From an uncultured Alistipes sp. (GTDB lineage Bacteria; Bacteroidota; Bacteroidia; Bacteroidales; Rikenellaceae): a stretch of 64,000 nucleotides of DNA. The DNA lies in the NCBI GenBank assembly GCA_900546065.1, contig URBK01000004.1, forward strand, positions 77,272 to 141,271, given 5' to 3'. Positions 55,884 through 64,000 of the stretch are shown piece by piece; the first letter of the stretch is position 1, and each line of letters starts with the position of its first letter. The notes below the pieces were generated by a model, which did no database searches, was not told the origin of the DNA, and was given only the letters and a program-made list of their open reading frames with translations. The position numbers were made by a program, and so were the translations under genes.

Positions 55884-56657
55884 ATGATTCATCTGAAAAC
55901 GGACGAAGAGATCGAAATCCTGCGCGAGAACAACATTCTGGTCAGCCGCACGCTGGCCGAGGTGGGACGCCACATGCGCCCCGGCATCACGACGCGCGAA
56001 CTGGATAAGATAGCCGAGGATTTTATCCGTGCGAACGGAGCCATCCCGGCGTGTCTGGGGTATGAGGGCTATCCGGCCGCGACCTGCATATCCGTGAACG
56101 ATCAGGTCGTACATGGCATACCGTCGGATCGTGTCATCAAGGAGGGCGACATAGTCTCGGTTGATTTGTGTACGCTTTTGAAGGGGTTTGTTGGTGATTC
56201 GGCATATACGTTTGCCGTAGGCGAAGTCAGTGAGGAGGCAAAGCGGCTTCTGGCAGTCACCAAAGAAGCTCTTTATAAGGGTACGGCACAGGCCAAGGCG
56301 GGAAATCGCGTGGGCGATATCTCGGCGGCGGTGCAGGAGTACGTCGAAAGCTTCGGCTACGGCGTAGTACGCGAACTCGAGGGTCACGGTTTGGGGCGAC
56401 ACATGCACGAAGCCCCCGGTGTACCCAACTACGGAGCTCGCGGCAGAGGACCCCTTCTGAAAGAGGGTATGGTCATCTGTATAGAACCGATGATAACGAT
56501 GGGCAGCAAGTCGGTGGTCTTCGAGCGGGACGGTTGGACCGTCCGCACGCGCGACCATAAGCCTGCGGCACATTTCGAATTTGCCGTTGCGATCCGTCAC
56601 AACGGGCCCGACGTATTGACCGACTTTAATATAATCGAACAGGCACTTAACAACTAA
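55884..56657 (+). CDS. map: methionine aminopeptidase type I
   Basis: 257 aa. The pita-bread fold with the five metal ligands: Asp in VSVDLC, Asp in GDSAYTF, His in [10 protein letters not shown], Glu in CIEPM and Glu in AHFEFAV. Removes the initiator Met. Follows secY by 97 bp and precedes infA by 11 bp, as is usual in Bacteroidetes and Firmicutes. Confidence 0.95.
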   Translation: MIHLKTDEEIEILRENNILVSRTLAEVGRHMRPGITTRELDKIAEDFIRANGAIPACLGYEGYPAATCISVNDQVVHGIPSDRVIKEGDIVSVDLCTLLKGFVGDSAYTFAVGEVSEEAKRLLAVTKEALYKGTAQAKAGNRVGDISAAVQEYVESFGYGVVRELEGHGLGRHMHEAPGVPNYGARGRGPLLKEGMVICIEPMITMGSKSVVFERDGWTVRTRDHKPAAHFEFAVAIRHNGPDVLTDFNIIEQALNN

Positions 56658-56668
56658 GTAGAGGCTCT

Positions 56669-56887
56669 ATGGCAAAACAAACTGCTATTGAACGGGACGG
56701 AACGATCATCGAGGCGTTGTCGAACGCCATGTTCCGTGTCGAATTGGATAACGGACACGTTATCACGGCCCACATCTCGGGGAAGATGCGTATGCACTAC
56801 ATCAAGATCCTTCCCGGCGATAAGGTCAAAGTGGAGATGACCCCCTACGATTTGAGTAAGGGTCGCATATCCTTTAGGTACAAATAA
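56669..56887 (+). CDS. infA: translation initiation factor IF-1
   Basis: 72 aa OB-fold protein: [72 protein letters not shown], the standard length. Binds the 30S A site. 19 bp before rpmJ. Confidence 0.97.
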   Translation: MAKQTAIERDGTIIEALSNAMFRVELDNGHVITAHISGKMRMHYIKILPGDKVKVEMTPYDLSKGRISFRYK

Positions 56888-56906
56888 TCAGATTGCTTGA
56901 AAAGTC

Positions 56907-57023
56907 ATGAAAGTAAAAGCATCAATCAAGAAGCGTAGCGAGGATTGCAAGATCGTGAAGCGCAAGGGAAAGCTCTACGTCATCTGCAAGAAGAATCCCA
57001 AGTTCAAGATGCGCCAAGGGTAA
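56907..57023 (+). CDS. rpmJ: ribosomal protein L36, zinc site half lost
   Basis: 38 aa, read directly from the sequence (ATG 56907, TAA 57021-57023). It begins [20 protein letters not shown] and ends [10 protein letters not shown]. Of the CCCH zinc ligands of typical L36, C14 and C27 are kept, while position 11 is Ser and position 33 is Phe, so zinc is probably not bound. Too short for a 60-codon cutoff and easily missed. Lies between infA and rpsM as usual. Confidence 0.93.
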   Translation: MKVKASIKKRSEDCKIVKRKGKLYVICKKNPKFKMRQG

Positions 57024-57054
57024 TGTTCAAAAGATTAATTAAAGAAAGGAATTT

Positions 57055-57435
57055 ATGGCACGTATAGTAGGTGTAGATTTACCTAAAAACAAGCGGGGCG
57101 AGATAGGCCTGACCTATATTTACGGTATAGGCCGCAGCACGGCCCGCAAGATTCTTGACAAGTCAGGGATCTCGTACGACGTAAAAGTAAACGACTGGAC
57201 CGACGAGCAGGTCGGCGCAATCCGTTCGGCCATAGCCGAGATGGGCATCAAGGTGGAGGGCGAGTGCCGTTCGATGGTGCAGCTCAACATCAAGCGCCTG
57301 ATGGATATCGGTTGCTATCGCGGCATCCGTCACCGTCTGGGACTTCCGGTACGCGGACAGAGCACCAAGAACAATGCCCGTACGCGTAAGGGCCGCAAGA
57401 AGACGGTAGCAAACAAGAAAAAGGCAACGAAGTAA
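57055..57435 (+). CDS. rpsM: ribosomal protein S13
   Basis: 126 aa. [68 protein letters not shown]. The basic tail contacts P-site tRNA. First gene of the alpha cluster; 31 bp after rpmJ. Confidence 0.97.
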   Translation: MARIVGVDLPKNKRGEIGLTYIYGIGRSTARKILDKSGISYDVKVNDWTDEQVGAIRSAIAEMGIKVEGECRSMVQLNIKRLMDIGCYRGIRHRLGLPVRGQSTKNNARTRKGRKKTVANKKKATK

Positions 57436-57448
57436 TAAATAGAGAGTT

Positions 57449-57838
57449 ATGGCAAAGAAAACTGGAACGGTCAAGAAGAAGGTTGTCAAAGTGGGTGCCG
57501 TTGGTATGGCTTTCGTACACTCGACTTTCAACAACGTAATAATCACTATCACCAACGAGGTCGGCGAGGTAATCAGCTGGTCATCGGCCGGTAAGATGGG
57601 ATTCCGCGGTTCTAAGAAGAATACTCCCTATGCAGCGCAGACGGCAGCGGCCGATTGCGCGAAGGTTGCCTACGATATGGGACTTCGCAAGGTGAAGGTC
57701 TATGTCAAGGGTCCGGGTCAGGGCCGCGAGAGTGCCGTGCGCACCATCCACGGAGCAGGTATCGAGGTTATGGAGATCATCGACGTAACTCCGCTGCCGC
57801 ACAATGGCTGCCGTGCTCCCAACCGTCGTCGCGTATAG
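57449..57838 (+). CDS. rpsK: ribosomal protein S11
   Basis: 129 aa. [49 protein letters not shown] and the C-terminal [17 protein letters not shown]. Forms the 30S platform near the E site. The NG in PHNGCR is the site of isoaspartate formation in E. coli. Confidence 0.97.
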   Translation: MAKKTGTVKKKVVKVGAVGMAFVHSTFNNVIITITNEVGEVISWSSAGKMGFRGSKKNTPYAAQTAAADCAKVAYDMGLRKVKVYVKGPGQGRESAVRTIHGAGIEVMEIIDVTPLPHNGCRAPNRRRV

Positions 57839-57904
57839 TGTGCATTAGGTTGAGAGAGGACCTGAATAGACTTTTAGTTAAAGCGTTTTAAAAAGTTAAA
57901 AACA

Positions 57905-58513
57905 ATGGCAAGATATATAGGACCTAAATCGAAGATCGCCCGTAAGTTCGGCGAAGCTATCTATGGTGCGGACAAAGTTCTTGAGAAGAGGAACTTCCCT
58001 CCCGGCCAGCACGGTCTTGCTCGCAAGCGCAAGAAGAACTCGGAGTATGGCGAGCAGCTCAGCGAGAAGCAGAAGGCCAAGTACACCTACGGAATTCTGG
58101 AGAAGCAGTTCGCCCGCACGTATGAGGCAGCAGCCCGTATGGGCGGTATCACGGGTGAGAACCTGTTGAAGCTTCTGGAGTGCCGTCTGGACAATGTAGT
58201 ATACCGTCTGGGCATCGCGCCGACGCGTGCGGCAGCCCGTCAGCTGGTATCGCACCGTCACATCTGCGTCAACGGTGAGGTAGTAAACGTCCCGTCGTAC
58301 TCGCTTCGCGTGGGCGACGTGGTTTCGGTACGCGAGAAGTCAAAGAGCTTGGAGGTAATAACGTCGGCAGTAGCAGGCTCGTCACGCAGCCGTTACGCAT
58401 GGCTCGAGTGGGACGGCGCCACGATGAGCGGCAAGCTTCTGCAGAAACCCGAACGTGAGGAGATTCCGGAGAACATCAAGGAACAGCTGATCGTCGAGCT
58501 GTACTCGAAGTAG
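57905..58513 (+). CDS. rpsD: ribosomal protein S4
   Basis: 202 aa. [21 protein letters not shown], then [39 protein letters not shown], and the S4 domain [40 protein letters not shown]. No zinc-binding Cys cluster at the N-terminus. 66 bp after rpsK; S4 is the alpha-operon repressor in E. coli. Confidence 0.97.
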   Translation: MARYIGPKSKIARKFGEAIYGADKVLEKRNFPPGQHGLARKRKKNSEYGEQLSEKQKAKYTYGILEKQFARTYEAAARMGGITGENLLKLLECRLDNVVYRLGIAPTRAAARQLVSHRHICVNGEVVNVPSYSLRVGDVVSVREKSKSLEVITSAVAGSSRSRYAWLEWDGATMSGKLLQKPEREEIPENIKEQLIVELYSK

Positions 58514-58537
58514 TAATTAATACAAATTCAATAATTT

Positions 58538-59530
58538 ATGGCAATATTAGCATTCCAGAAACCTGAAAAGGTTATTATGCTCGAAGCCACCGCGTCGTTC
58601 GGAAAATTCGAGTTCCGGCCGCTGGAACCCGGCTTCGGTATGACAGTCGGCAACGCTTTGCGACGCGTTTTGCTCTCATCGTTGGAGGGTTATGCAATTA
58701 CGACCGTAAAGGTAGCCGGAGTGAACAATGAGTTTGCCGCTATTCCGGGAGTGATGGAGGGTATGATGGATATCATCCTGAAGCTCAAGCAGATCCGTTT
58801 TTTGCGCACGGTAGACAATCAAGATTTTGAGAAGGTTACCGTCAACGTAGCGGGTGTCACGGAGCTTACCGCAGGATATATCTCGAATTACCTGTCATCA
58901 TTCAAGGTTCTGAATCCCGATCTTGTAATCTGCCATCTTGCGCCGGGTACGAAGATGCAGATCACGCTGACGATCGGCAAGGGCCGCGGATATGTGCCTT
59001 CTGAAGAGAACGCCCCCGCCGAGAAGGAGATGGACGTTCTTCCCATCGACTCGATCTTCACGCCCATCAAGAACGTGAAGTATTCGATCGAGGATTACCG
59101 TGTGGAGCAGAAGACCGACTACGAAAAGTTGAATTTGGAGATTACTACCGATGGTTCAATCCATCCCAAGGAGGCTCTGAAGGAGGCCGCCAAGATTCTT
59201 ATCCAGCACTTCATGCTCTTCTCGGACGAGAAGATCACCATCAACATGGACGACAACAGCGACAACGACACGCTTGACGACGAGGCATTGCGCATGCGTC
59301 AGTTGTTGAAGACGAAGCTTTCGGATCAGGATCTGAGCGTACGCGCCCTGAATTGCCTGAAGGCGGCGGATGTCGATACAGTCGGCGACCTTGTGAAGCT
59401 GAACCGCAACGATCTGTTGAAGTTCCGCAACTTCGGCAAGAAGTCGCTCACGGAGCTGGACGAGCTGCTGGCATCACTTAACCTTAAGTTCGGAATGGAC
59501 GTATCAATCTACAAACTTGATAAAGACTAA
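58538..59530 (+). CDS. rpoA: RNA polymerase alpha subunit
   Basis: 330 aa. The N-terminal dimerisation domain has [30 protein letters not shown]; the C-terminal domain (~250-325) has [44 protein letters not shown] with the DNA-binding Arg and the helix-hairpin-helix. Ends 2 bp before rplQ. Confidence 0.97.
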   Translation: MAILAFQKPEKVIMLEATASFGKFEFRPLEPGFGMTVGNALRRVLLSSLEGYAITTVKVAGVNNEFAAIPGVMEGMMDIILKLKQIRFLRTVDNQDFEKVTVNVAGVTELTAGYISNYLSSFKVLNPDLVICHLAPGTKMQITLTIGKGRGYVPSEENAPAEKEMDVLPIDSIFTPIKNVKYSIEDYRVEQKTDYEKLNLEITTDGSIHPKEALKEAAKILIQHFMLFSDEKITINMDDNSDNDTLDDEALRMRQLLKTKLSDQDLSVRALNCLKAADVDTVGDLVKLNRNDLLKFRNFGKKSLTELDELLASLNLKFGMDVSIYKLDKD

Positions 59531-59532
59531 TT

Positions 59533-60108
59533 ATGAGACACAATAAGAATTTCAATCACCTCGGCAGGAAGGCGGGCCACCGCAAGGCGTTGCTGTCGAA
59601 CATGGCCTCGTCGCTGATTCTGCACAAGCGCATCGAGACCACCGTAGCCAAGGCTAAGGCTGTACAGCAGTTCGTGGAGCCTCTGGTAACCAAGTCGAAG
59701 GAGGACACAACGCATTCGCGTCGTGTAGTCTTCTCGTACCTGAAGCAGAAGGATGCCGTGACGGAGTTGTTCCGTACGGTAGCGCCCAAGATTGCTGAGC
59801 GCCCGGGCGGTTACACCCGTATCCTGAAGACCGGTTTCCGTTTGGGAGACGGTGCCGACATGTGCATCATCGAGCTGGTTGACTTCAACGACGCCTACAC
59901 CTTCGGTAAGGTTACGACGGCGGAGGAGTCTAAGCCCAAGACCCGTCGTTCGCGCAAGAGCGCAGCCAAGAAGACCGATGCCGTAGAGGATGCTACGATC
60001 GTCGAGGAGAAGAAGAGCGCAGCACGCGCCAAGGCTCCGAAGGCTGCCCCCGTGAAGAACGCAGCGGCTCCTGCCGTGAAGAAGACCAACGTTGGTAAGA
60101 AGATGTAA
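59533..60108 (+). CDS. rplQ: ribosomal protein L17 with long C-terminal tail
   Basis: 191 aa. Residues 1-~118 are ordinary L17: [29 protein letters not shown]...KPGGYTR-like [29 protein letters not shown]. The remaining ~65 residues are a Lys/Ala-rich disordered tail ([18 protein letters not shown]...[18 protein letters not shown]). Such tails occur in Bacteroidetes L17. Last gene of the cluster. Confidence 0.96.
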   Translation: MRHNKNFNHLGRKAGHRKALLSNMASSLILHKRIETTVAKAKAVQQFVEPLVTKSKEDTTHSRRVVFSYLKQKDAVTELFRTVAPKIAERPGGYTRILKTGFRLGDGADMCIIELVDFNDAYTFGKVTTAEESKPKTRRSRKSAAKKTDAVEDATIVEEKKSAARAKAPKAAPVKNAAAPAVKKTNVGKKM

Positions 60109-60139
60109 TTCGGCGCGTCCGAAAATCATATTACCGTTG

Positions 60140-60171
60140 ACGGCCTCCCACATTCGGGAGGCCGTTTTTTT
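60140..60171 (+). terminator. terminator of the alpha cluster (after rplQ)
   Basis: ACGGCCTCCC (60140-60149) with GGGAGGCCGT (60156-60165), a 6-nt loop and seven T residues ending at 60171. Confidence 0.92.
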
Positions 60172-60429
60172 GTGCGCGCAATTGGGGCGGGGTGTTGGAA
60201 ATCAGGTGTTGAACGGTATTGAGATGTGTTGAAAGATATTGAATGTGCCGGACGGCTATTGTCGGGCTGCGCTTTGCCGGGTACGGGGGTTGCCGTGCGG
60301 TAATTGTATCATGCGGCGTCGATATGTAGCGGCGGTTGCGTATTTCTCTCTGCGTGACGTGCTATATATGCGGGCGGGGACTGAAAGGACGTGAAGATAT
60401 GTAGAAGATATATGAATATATATAGACGT

Positions 60430-60467
60430 AAAAAACAGGCCGGCAAGAATCTCTTGCCGACCGCTTT
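60430..60467. terminator. terminator of mgtC (minus strand), possibly bidirectional
   Basis: GGCCGGCAAGA (60438-60448) with TCTTGCCGACC (60452-60462), one mismatch. Read on the minus strand it is followed by TGTTTTTT; on the plus strand by GCTTTT. Confidence 0.82.
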
Positions 60468-60534
60468 TGTGTGTGGATGCGGAGTATGTTTTTCATGAGT
60501 CACCCGATTATGGAGGCAAGGTGGCTGCGCGAGG

Positions 60535-61209
60535 TCATATCAGACGCTCGACAAGGATACGCTTGTCGCTCTGGAGCACCTCAAGGAAAGCCTCGTCCGA
60601 GCGGCGGTTCTTGCGTATCTGTATGAGCAGGCGGGCGCGGTATATTATTCCCGTTGCGGTGCGTTCGTTCTCCAGCTCGAACGATACGATTACGTATCCT
60701 ATCTCACGCAGGCGTGCGAGGATCTCGTCGACGGCGTCGCGTTCGAGTGTCGAGAATACGAGCGAGACGCGGTGCGAGCCGAGCTTGCCGAAGAAGAGGT
60801 TGAGCACCTCGAGCCCTACGAGCGTGAGGATCGTGGCGGCGATGGCCACGCCATACATACCTGCGCCCGTGGCCATACCTACGCCCGATATTGCCCAGAG
60901 GCTTGCTGCGGTTGTGAGGCCGCGGACGATCTGTCGGTGGAATATGATGGCTCCGGCACCGATGAAACCTATGCCGCTAACGACCTGTGCCGCGACGCGG
61001 CTGGGGTCGAGTCTGAGGCCGTCGTGTGCGGCGAGGAACTCCTCGAAGCCCCATTGCGATATGATCATGAAGAGAGCGCTTCCGAGCGATACGAGGAAGT
61101 GCGTGCGGAATCCCGCCTCCTTGACGCGCCATTCGCGTTCGATGCCTACGACAGTGCCGAGCAGTCCGGCCACGACGAGGCGAAGGATGAAGACCCAAGT
61201 CATTGACAT
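60535..61209 (-). CDS. MgtC/SapB family membrane protein
   Basis: 224 aa. Four or five membrane helices in residues 1-150, with the family motifs GTVVGIEREWRVKEAGFRTH, SGIGFIGAGAIIF and VRGLTTAASLWAISGVGM; the C-terminal ~75 residues form an ACT-like cytoplasmic domain (VSLVFSTLERDAVDEILARLREIGY). Members are linked to Mg2+ or ATPase regulation; the role here is unknown. A TATATTTG box at 61267-61274 lies upstream. Confidence 0.88.
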   Translation of the reverse strand: MSMTWVFILRLVVAGLLGTVVGIEREWRVKEAGFRTHFLVSLGSALFMIISQWGFEEFLAAHDGLRLDPSRVAAQVVSGIGFIGAGAIIFHRQIVRGLTTAASLWAISGVGMATGAGMYGVAIAATILTLVGLEVLNLFFGKLGSHRVSLVFSTLERDAVDEILARLREIGYVIVSFELENERTATGIIYRARLLIQIRKNRRSDEAFLEVLQSDKRILVERLI

Positions 61210-61266
61210 AGCTGTGGAGATTAGATTTTATTTGTCCATATACGGCGCTTGCGCGTCGGTACATTG

Positions 61267-61274
61267 CAAATATA
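61267..61274 (-). promoter_or_regulatory. -7 box (TATATTTG) for mgtC
   Basis: TATATTTG on the minus strand, 57 bp before the mgtC ATG. Confidence 0.55.
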
Positions 61275-61434
61275 GCGCAAAAACCTTAACGGTGCATACC
61301 GTGCGGCCTCTATCTTGCGGCGCGGTGGCCGGCGGATAGGGGTAATGCGGCTGCCGGACGACGCGAATATATGAAAGCACCGTCCGGCACTCCGCATGCA
61401 ATGTCTGTCATAATGGTACGCATGCGCTTCGGTG

Positions 61435-62061
61435 TCAGAAGAATCCGCCGCAGAATATACCTATCAGTATCGGTACGCTCACCTCGAGGGCCATGCCGTG
61501 TGTGACGGCCAACGGCACGACATCCTTGTCGTGGGCCTCGCGCACGATCGTGGGCAGGCATACGTCCATCGAGTTGATGCCGGCGACGGATATTGGGGCA
61601 TATCGGCCGCCCCAGCGGGCGAAGAGCGAAGCCCCGAACAGGGCCGACATCTCGCGTATGATGTTGGCGAGCAGGGCTATCGTAGCGAGCTCGGCGGCGT
61701 CGGGGGCGGCACCCTTCATGTCGGCGATGAGCACCGACGAGAGGGAGTAGTAACCGAACCCGCTGCCGAGGGCAAGGCAGTCGGTGAGGCTTCGGTCCCC
61801 GAGCAGGAAGACCCCTGCGGCCGAGAAGAGCAGCGTGCCGATGATGGTGGCCGCGGGCAGCAGGATCATGCCCGCCCCGAAGGATTGTTTCATCCGTTGC
61901 AGGTCGTTCGAGGCTCCGAGACCTATGCCCACCTGAAATATGAGCGCCGAGAGTATGTATACGGGTACGTCGTGGCTCAGCAGCCATGCCGGCAGCAGAT
62001 CCATGCGTGCGGCTGCGATGCCGGCTGCGAAGCAGCCCATGATTATCAGATTGCCTTTCAT
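61435..62061 (-). CDS. lysO: LysO-type lysine exporter, C-terminal half as a separate protein
   Basis: 208 aa of membrane helices: MKGNLIIMGCFAAGIAAARMDLLP, VYILSALIFQVGIGLGASNDL, AALLGSGFGYYSLSS-type LALGSGFGYYSLSSVLIADM, and GGRYAPISVAGINSMDVCLP near the end. These match the larger part of LysO (DUF340), which exports L-lysine. Its ATG overlaps the stop of the small upstream half by 4 bp (ATGA). A hairpin at 61345-61397 follows, without a clear T-tract. Confidence 0.82.
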   Translation of the reverse strand: MKGNLIIMGCFAAGIAAARMDLLPAWLLSHDVPVYILSALIFQVGIGLGASNDLQRMKQSFGAGMILLPAATIIGTLLFSAAGVFLLGDRSLTDCLALGSGFGYYSLSSVLIADMKGAAPDAAELATIALLANIIREMSALFGASLFARWGGRYAPISVAGINSMDVCLPTIVREAHDKDVVPLAVTHGMALEVSVPILIGIFCGGFF

Positions 62062-62333
62062 CTCTCACCTCCTTTCCCGAGTATGCGTTTTGCGGCGCGG
62101 GCGGCGACGATGCTGCCCGCGATGCCGAGGATGGCGATGACGGCGGCCTGCCATCCGTATCGGCCGAGATTGTCTATGATGGTGTCGTCGGCGCCCACGG
62201 CCGCCCCGAATACGAAGAGCAGGGCGGGTACGGTGATCTGTATGCCGTGCTCGGCGACTTTGGCGGCGGGGGTGCGGCGCGCAACTGTCCCCACCGCTAT
62301 TCCCGTTATGAGAATCAGCAGTATGCGAAACAT
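62058..62333 (-). CDS. lysO: LysO-type lysine exporter, N-terminal half as a separate protein
   Basis: 91 aa from MFRILLILITGIAVGTVARRT, three hydrophobic helices, ending RAAKRILGKGGER. It corresponds to the N-terminal helices of single-chain LysO (about 300 aa). The open frame to 62522 has no membrane character and is not used. The two halves together make about 299 aa, so the transporter is presumably rebuilt from two chains, as in other Bacteroidetes. Confidence 0.8.
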   Translation of the reverse strand: MFRILLILITGIAVGTVARRTPAAKVAEHGIQITVPALLFVFGAAVGADDTIIDNLGRYGWQAAVIAILGIAGSIVAARAAKRILGKGGER

Positions 62334-62632
62334 CTTTGTGTCGGATTTATGACCTGCCGTATGCACACCGCATGGCGGCAAAGGGCTGCTGCGGCGTGTG
62401 GCAACTGCGGCAGGTCGGGTTTGTCGTTTGTATTGTGTGTTGGAGATTGTGGCGGGGCACAGGAACGTGAACCCCGCAGCGCCCGCGGGGCGCCGTGCGA
62501 TCAGATAAATCCGCTGAACCAATGGACGTGGGCCGTGGCCGTCGAGAGCATCCTTATGCGCTCGCCGCCGTTACGTGTATGTCCTCCATGCAGTCTCATG
62601 CCCACAAAACGATTGCCGTGATTGTTTATTTT

Positions 62633-62642
62633 GCAAAGTTAC
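62633..62642. other. attachment-site core of a CTnDOT-family element
   Basis: GCAAAGTTAC, the reverse complement of GTAACTTTGC, fits the published CTnDOT-family core GTAnnTTTGC. It lies 319 bp before an IntDOT-like integrase and coincides with the drop in GC. Read on the minus strand it also contains TAACTTTG, a -7 promoter box facing lysO. Confidence 0.75.
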
Positions 62643-62794
62643 TACAAAAAAGTGAAATGCGGAAGAATATGGTAATGGATTTGATTTACAGGGGTTTCAT
62701 TTACGCTGCCAATTATTCCGAGAGCCATTACAATCCACGCCGAAGCCAAATCAAGACGGAGCTACGTTACTTGTTCGTAACCACGCCCAATAGG

Positions 62795-62878
62795 TGACGA
62801 AATGGACACGAATAACGAAACAAGGCTTTAAGGATTAGTGAGTTACTGACAACTCACGCAAAAAATCCGGTAACGAAA
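62795..62878. repeat. candidate integrase arm-type sites
   Basis: T[A/G]ACGAAA occurs at 62795-62802, 62813-62820 and 62871-62878, all in the same orientation. Between the last two is the perfect palindrome GTGAGTT-N6-AACTCAC (62838-62857). Position between att core and integrase suggests integrase or accessory-factor binding. Confidence 0.5.
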
Positions 62879-62961
62879 AAAGATTGCGCCGTTCTTCCGC
62901 GATTTGCGTATCAGAGGAGGGCTCTTCACCAACTAATTTTGAACAAAAAAAATTAAGGACG

Positions 62962-64000
62962 ATGAAGAGTACATTTTCAGTTATTTACTACCTCAAACGT
63001 CAGGTAGTGAAAAAAGACGGGACGGTTCCCGTCATGGGACGCATCACGGTGGACGGCAGCCAGACGCAATTCAGTTGCAAACTGACCATCGATCCCAAGT
63101 TGTGGGACACCAAAGGGGGACGTGTCACGGGCAGAAGCACGGCGGCACTCGAAACGAACCGCATGCTTGACAAGATGCGGGTGCGCATCAACAAGCACTA
63201 TCAGGAAATCATGGAGCGTGACAATTTCGTCACGGCAGAGAAGGTGAAGAACGCCTTTCTCGGACTGGAACACCGCTATCACACGCTGATGCAGGTGTTC
63301 CAGCAACACAACGAGGACTATGCCAAGCAGGTGGAAGCAGGCATGAAAGCCAAAGGCACGCTCTTGAAGTACAAGACCGTTTACAAGCACCTGCAAGAGT
63401 TTCTCAACATCCGTTACCACGTGAAGGACATCGCGTTGAAAGAGCTTACCCCCGCTTTCATTTCCGACTTCGAGATGTTTCTGCGCACGGACAAACACTG
63501 CTGCACCAATACCGTGTGGCTGTATGTATGCCCACTTCGGACGATGGTGTTCATCGCCATCAACAACGAATGGCTCACACGCGACCCGTTCAGGGAGTAT
63601 GAAATCAAGAAGGAGGAAACGACACGCAGTTTCCTGACCAAAGACGAAATCCGCCTGCTGATGGAAGGTAAACTGAAGAACGCCAAACAGGAACTATACC
63701 GCGACCTCTACCTGTTCTGCGCCTTCACGGGCTTGTCATTCGCCGATATGCGCAATTTGACGGAAGAGAACATCCGCACCTACTTCGATGAACACGAGTG
63801 GATAAACATCAACCGCCAGAAGACGGGCGTGGTGTCTAACATCCGCCTGCTTGACATTGCGAAACAAATCATCGACAAATACCGCGGGCTGTGCGAAAAC
63901 GGCAGGATTTTCCCTGTTCCCCACTACAACACGTGCCTCGCCGGAATCCGTGCCGTCGCCAAGCGTTGCGGCATCACCAAGCATATCACGTGGCATCAGA
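62962..64000 (+). CDS. CTnDOT-type tyrosine integrase, 3' end outside window
   Basis: 346 codons are present from MKSTFSVIYYLKRQVVKKDG. The N-terminal Arm5-type arm-binding domain (~1-100) and SAM-like core-binding domain (~105-210) are followed by the catalytic domain. At the usual Arg-I position it has Ser259 (FTGLSFADM); Arg285 and Lys287 are in INRQKTG, and His345 is in ITWHQ at the very end. I recall the same residues at the same numbers in IntDOT of CTnDOT. The remaining Arg, His and Tyr nucleophile lie beyond base 64000. Codon use is less GC-biased than its neighbours. Confidence 0.93.
   Translation, partial: MKSTFSVIYYLKRQVVKKDGTVPVMGRITVDGSQTQFSCKLTIDPKLWDTKGGRVTGRSTAALETNRMLDKMRVRINKHYQEIMERDNFVTAEKVKNAFLGLEHRYHTLMQVFQQHNEDYAKQVEAGMKAKGTLLKYKTVYKHLQEFLNIRYHVKDIALKELTPAFISDFEMFLRTDKHCCTNTVWLYVCPLRTMVFIAINNEWLTRDPFREYEIKKEETTRSFLTKDEIRLLMEGKLKNAKQELYRDLYLFCAFTGLSFADMRNLTEENIRTYFDEHEWININRQKTGVVSNIRLLDIAKQIIDKYRGLCENGRIFPVPHYNTCLAGIRAVAKRCGITKHITWHQ

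Larger units (their letters stand above)
60109..60534. other. 426-bp spacer after the ribosomal cluster
   Basis: It contains the rplQ terminator, a 20-bp imperfect direct repeat (GTGTTGAAcGgTATTGA from 60206 and again from 60226), and the terminator of mgtC on the other strand. No gene is supported. Confidence 0.7.
62334..62961. other. 628-bp junction region: lysO upstream DNA and element end
   Basis: 62334-62632 is GC-rich chromosomal DNA without a recognised gene, tRNA or riboswitch. From 62633 the sequence is AT-richer and belongs to the integrated element: att core, three T[A/G]ACGAAA repeats, a 7-bp palindrome (62838-62857), and the integrase leader. Confidence 0.7.

Noticed and set aside
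62430..62530. Possible tRNA next to the element end (GGTTCA-like motif in a GC-rich hairpin)
   Set aside because: No 7-bp acceptor stem, proper T-arm or anticodon arm could be built on either strand, and CTnDOT-type elements do not need a tRNA target.
62334..62630. Lysine riboswitch in the long region upstream of lysO
   Set aside because: None of the conserved lysine-riboswitch core sequences is visible, and no terminator or sequestering stem precedes the gene.
62495..62797. 100-codon plus-strand frame crossing the att core
   Set aside because: It joins chromosomal and element DNA across the junction with no domain features; a chance frame.
1..64000. CRISPR array, rRNA or insertion sequence
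   Set aside because: No regularly spaced identical repeats, no rRNA-like stretch and no transposase frame were seen; the only mobile DNA is the element end at the right.

Overview
The window looks like the chromosome of a Bacteroidales gut bacterium, most likely Alistipes or a close Rikenellaceae relative. Four things point there: high-GC coding sequence; Bacteroidetes -7 promoter boxes (TAnnTTTG) in front of many genes and few Shine-Dalgarno sites; families typical of the phylum (NigD-like lipoprotein, DUF2490, LysO split over two genes, BlaI/M56 pairs, GH110); and the edge of a CTnDOT-type conjugative element at the right end. The genus is inferred.

Layout. 1-9279: the 3' end of an SDR oxidoreductase, then two convergent phenylacetate-CoA-ligase/ACT pairs around a shared terminator. 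The minus-strand pair ends an apparent operon (GNAT, omega-amidase-like hydrolase, IorA, IorB, aminotransferase, ligase, ACT) that reads as a fermentation route from aromatic amino acids to aryl-acetates. 9532-12539: a YdeI-family gene broken by one in-frame TGA, and three exported proteins. 12759-17368: xseA, xseB, a zinc-ribbon methyltransferase and a RelA/SpoT protein whose hydrolase site is degenerate. 17538-20871: a BlaI-type repressor with operators in 21-bp register over its own promoter, and an M56 protein carrying eleven YFxSDEWK repeats. 21125-25207: prfA, an SQR-like flavoprotein, a NigD-like lipoprotein and a small membrane protein. 25329-36348: exported carbohydrate-active enzymes (GH38-like, GH28/49-like, GH110, two TIM-barrel glycosidase-like proteins, an esterase) without SusC/SusD, with mdh among them. 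36392-40112: leuS and a small zinc-ribbon membrane protein.

40648-60171 is the str-S10-spc-alpha ribosomal supercluster (rpsL to rplQ with fusA, secY, map, infA, rpoA). It is not a simple continuous operon: a strong terminator follows rpsN, about 1 kb of non-coding DNA with a 30-bp purine-rich tandem repeat comes next, and a new promoter with a structured leader precedes rpsH. A second purine-rich spacer separates rpsH and rplF, and a terminator-like hairpin lies between rpsJ and rplC.

60535-62333 holds mgtC and split lysO on the minus strand. At 62633-62642 is GCAAAGTTAC, the reverse complement of the CTnDOT-family core GTAnnTTTGC. From there GC falls, and an IntDOT-like integrase runs off the window. 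It has Ser259, Arg285, Lys287 and His345 at the positions I recall for IntDOT, so the last ~1.36 kb is one end of an integrated conjugative element.

The best candidates for new biology are the M56 repeat protein with its phased operators, the split ribosomal supercluster, and the element's insertion into a promoter-like site upstream of lysO.
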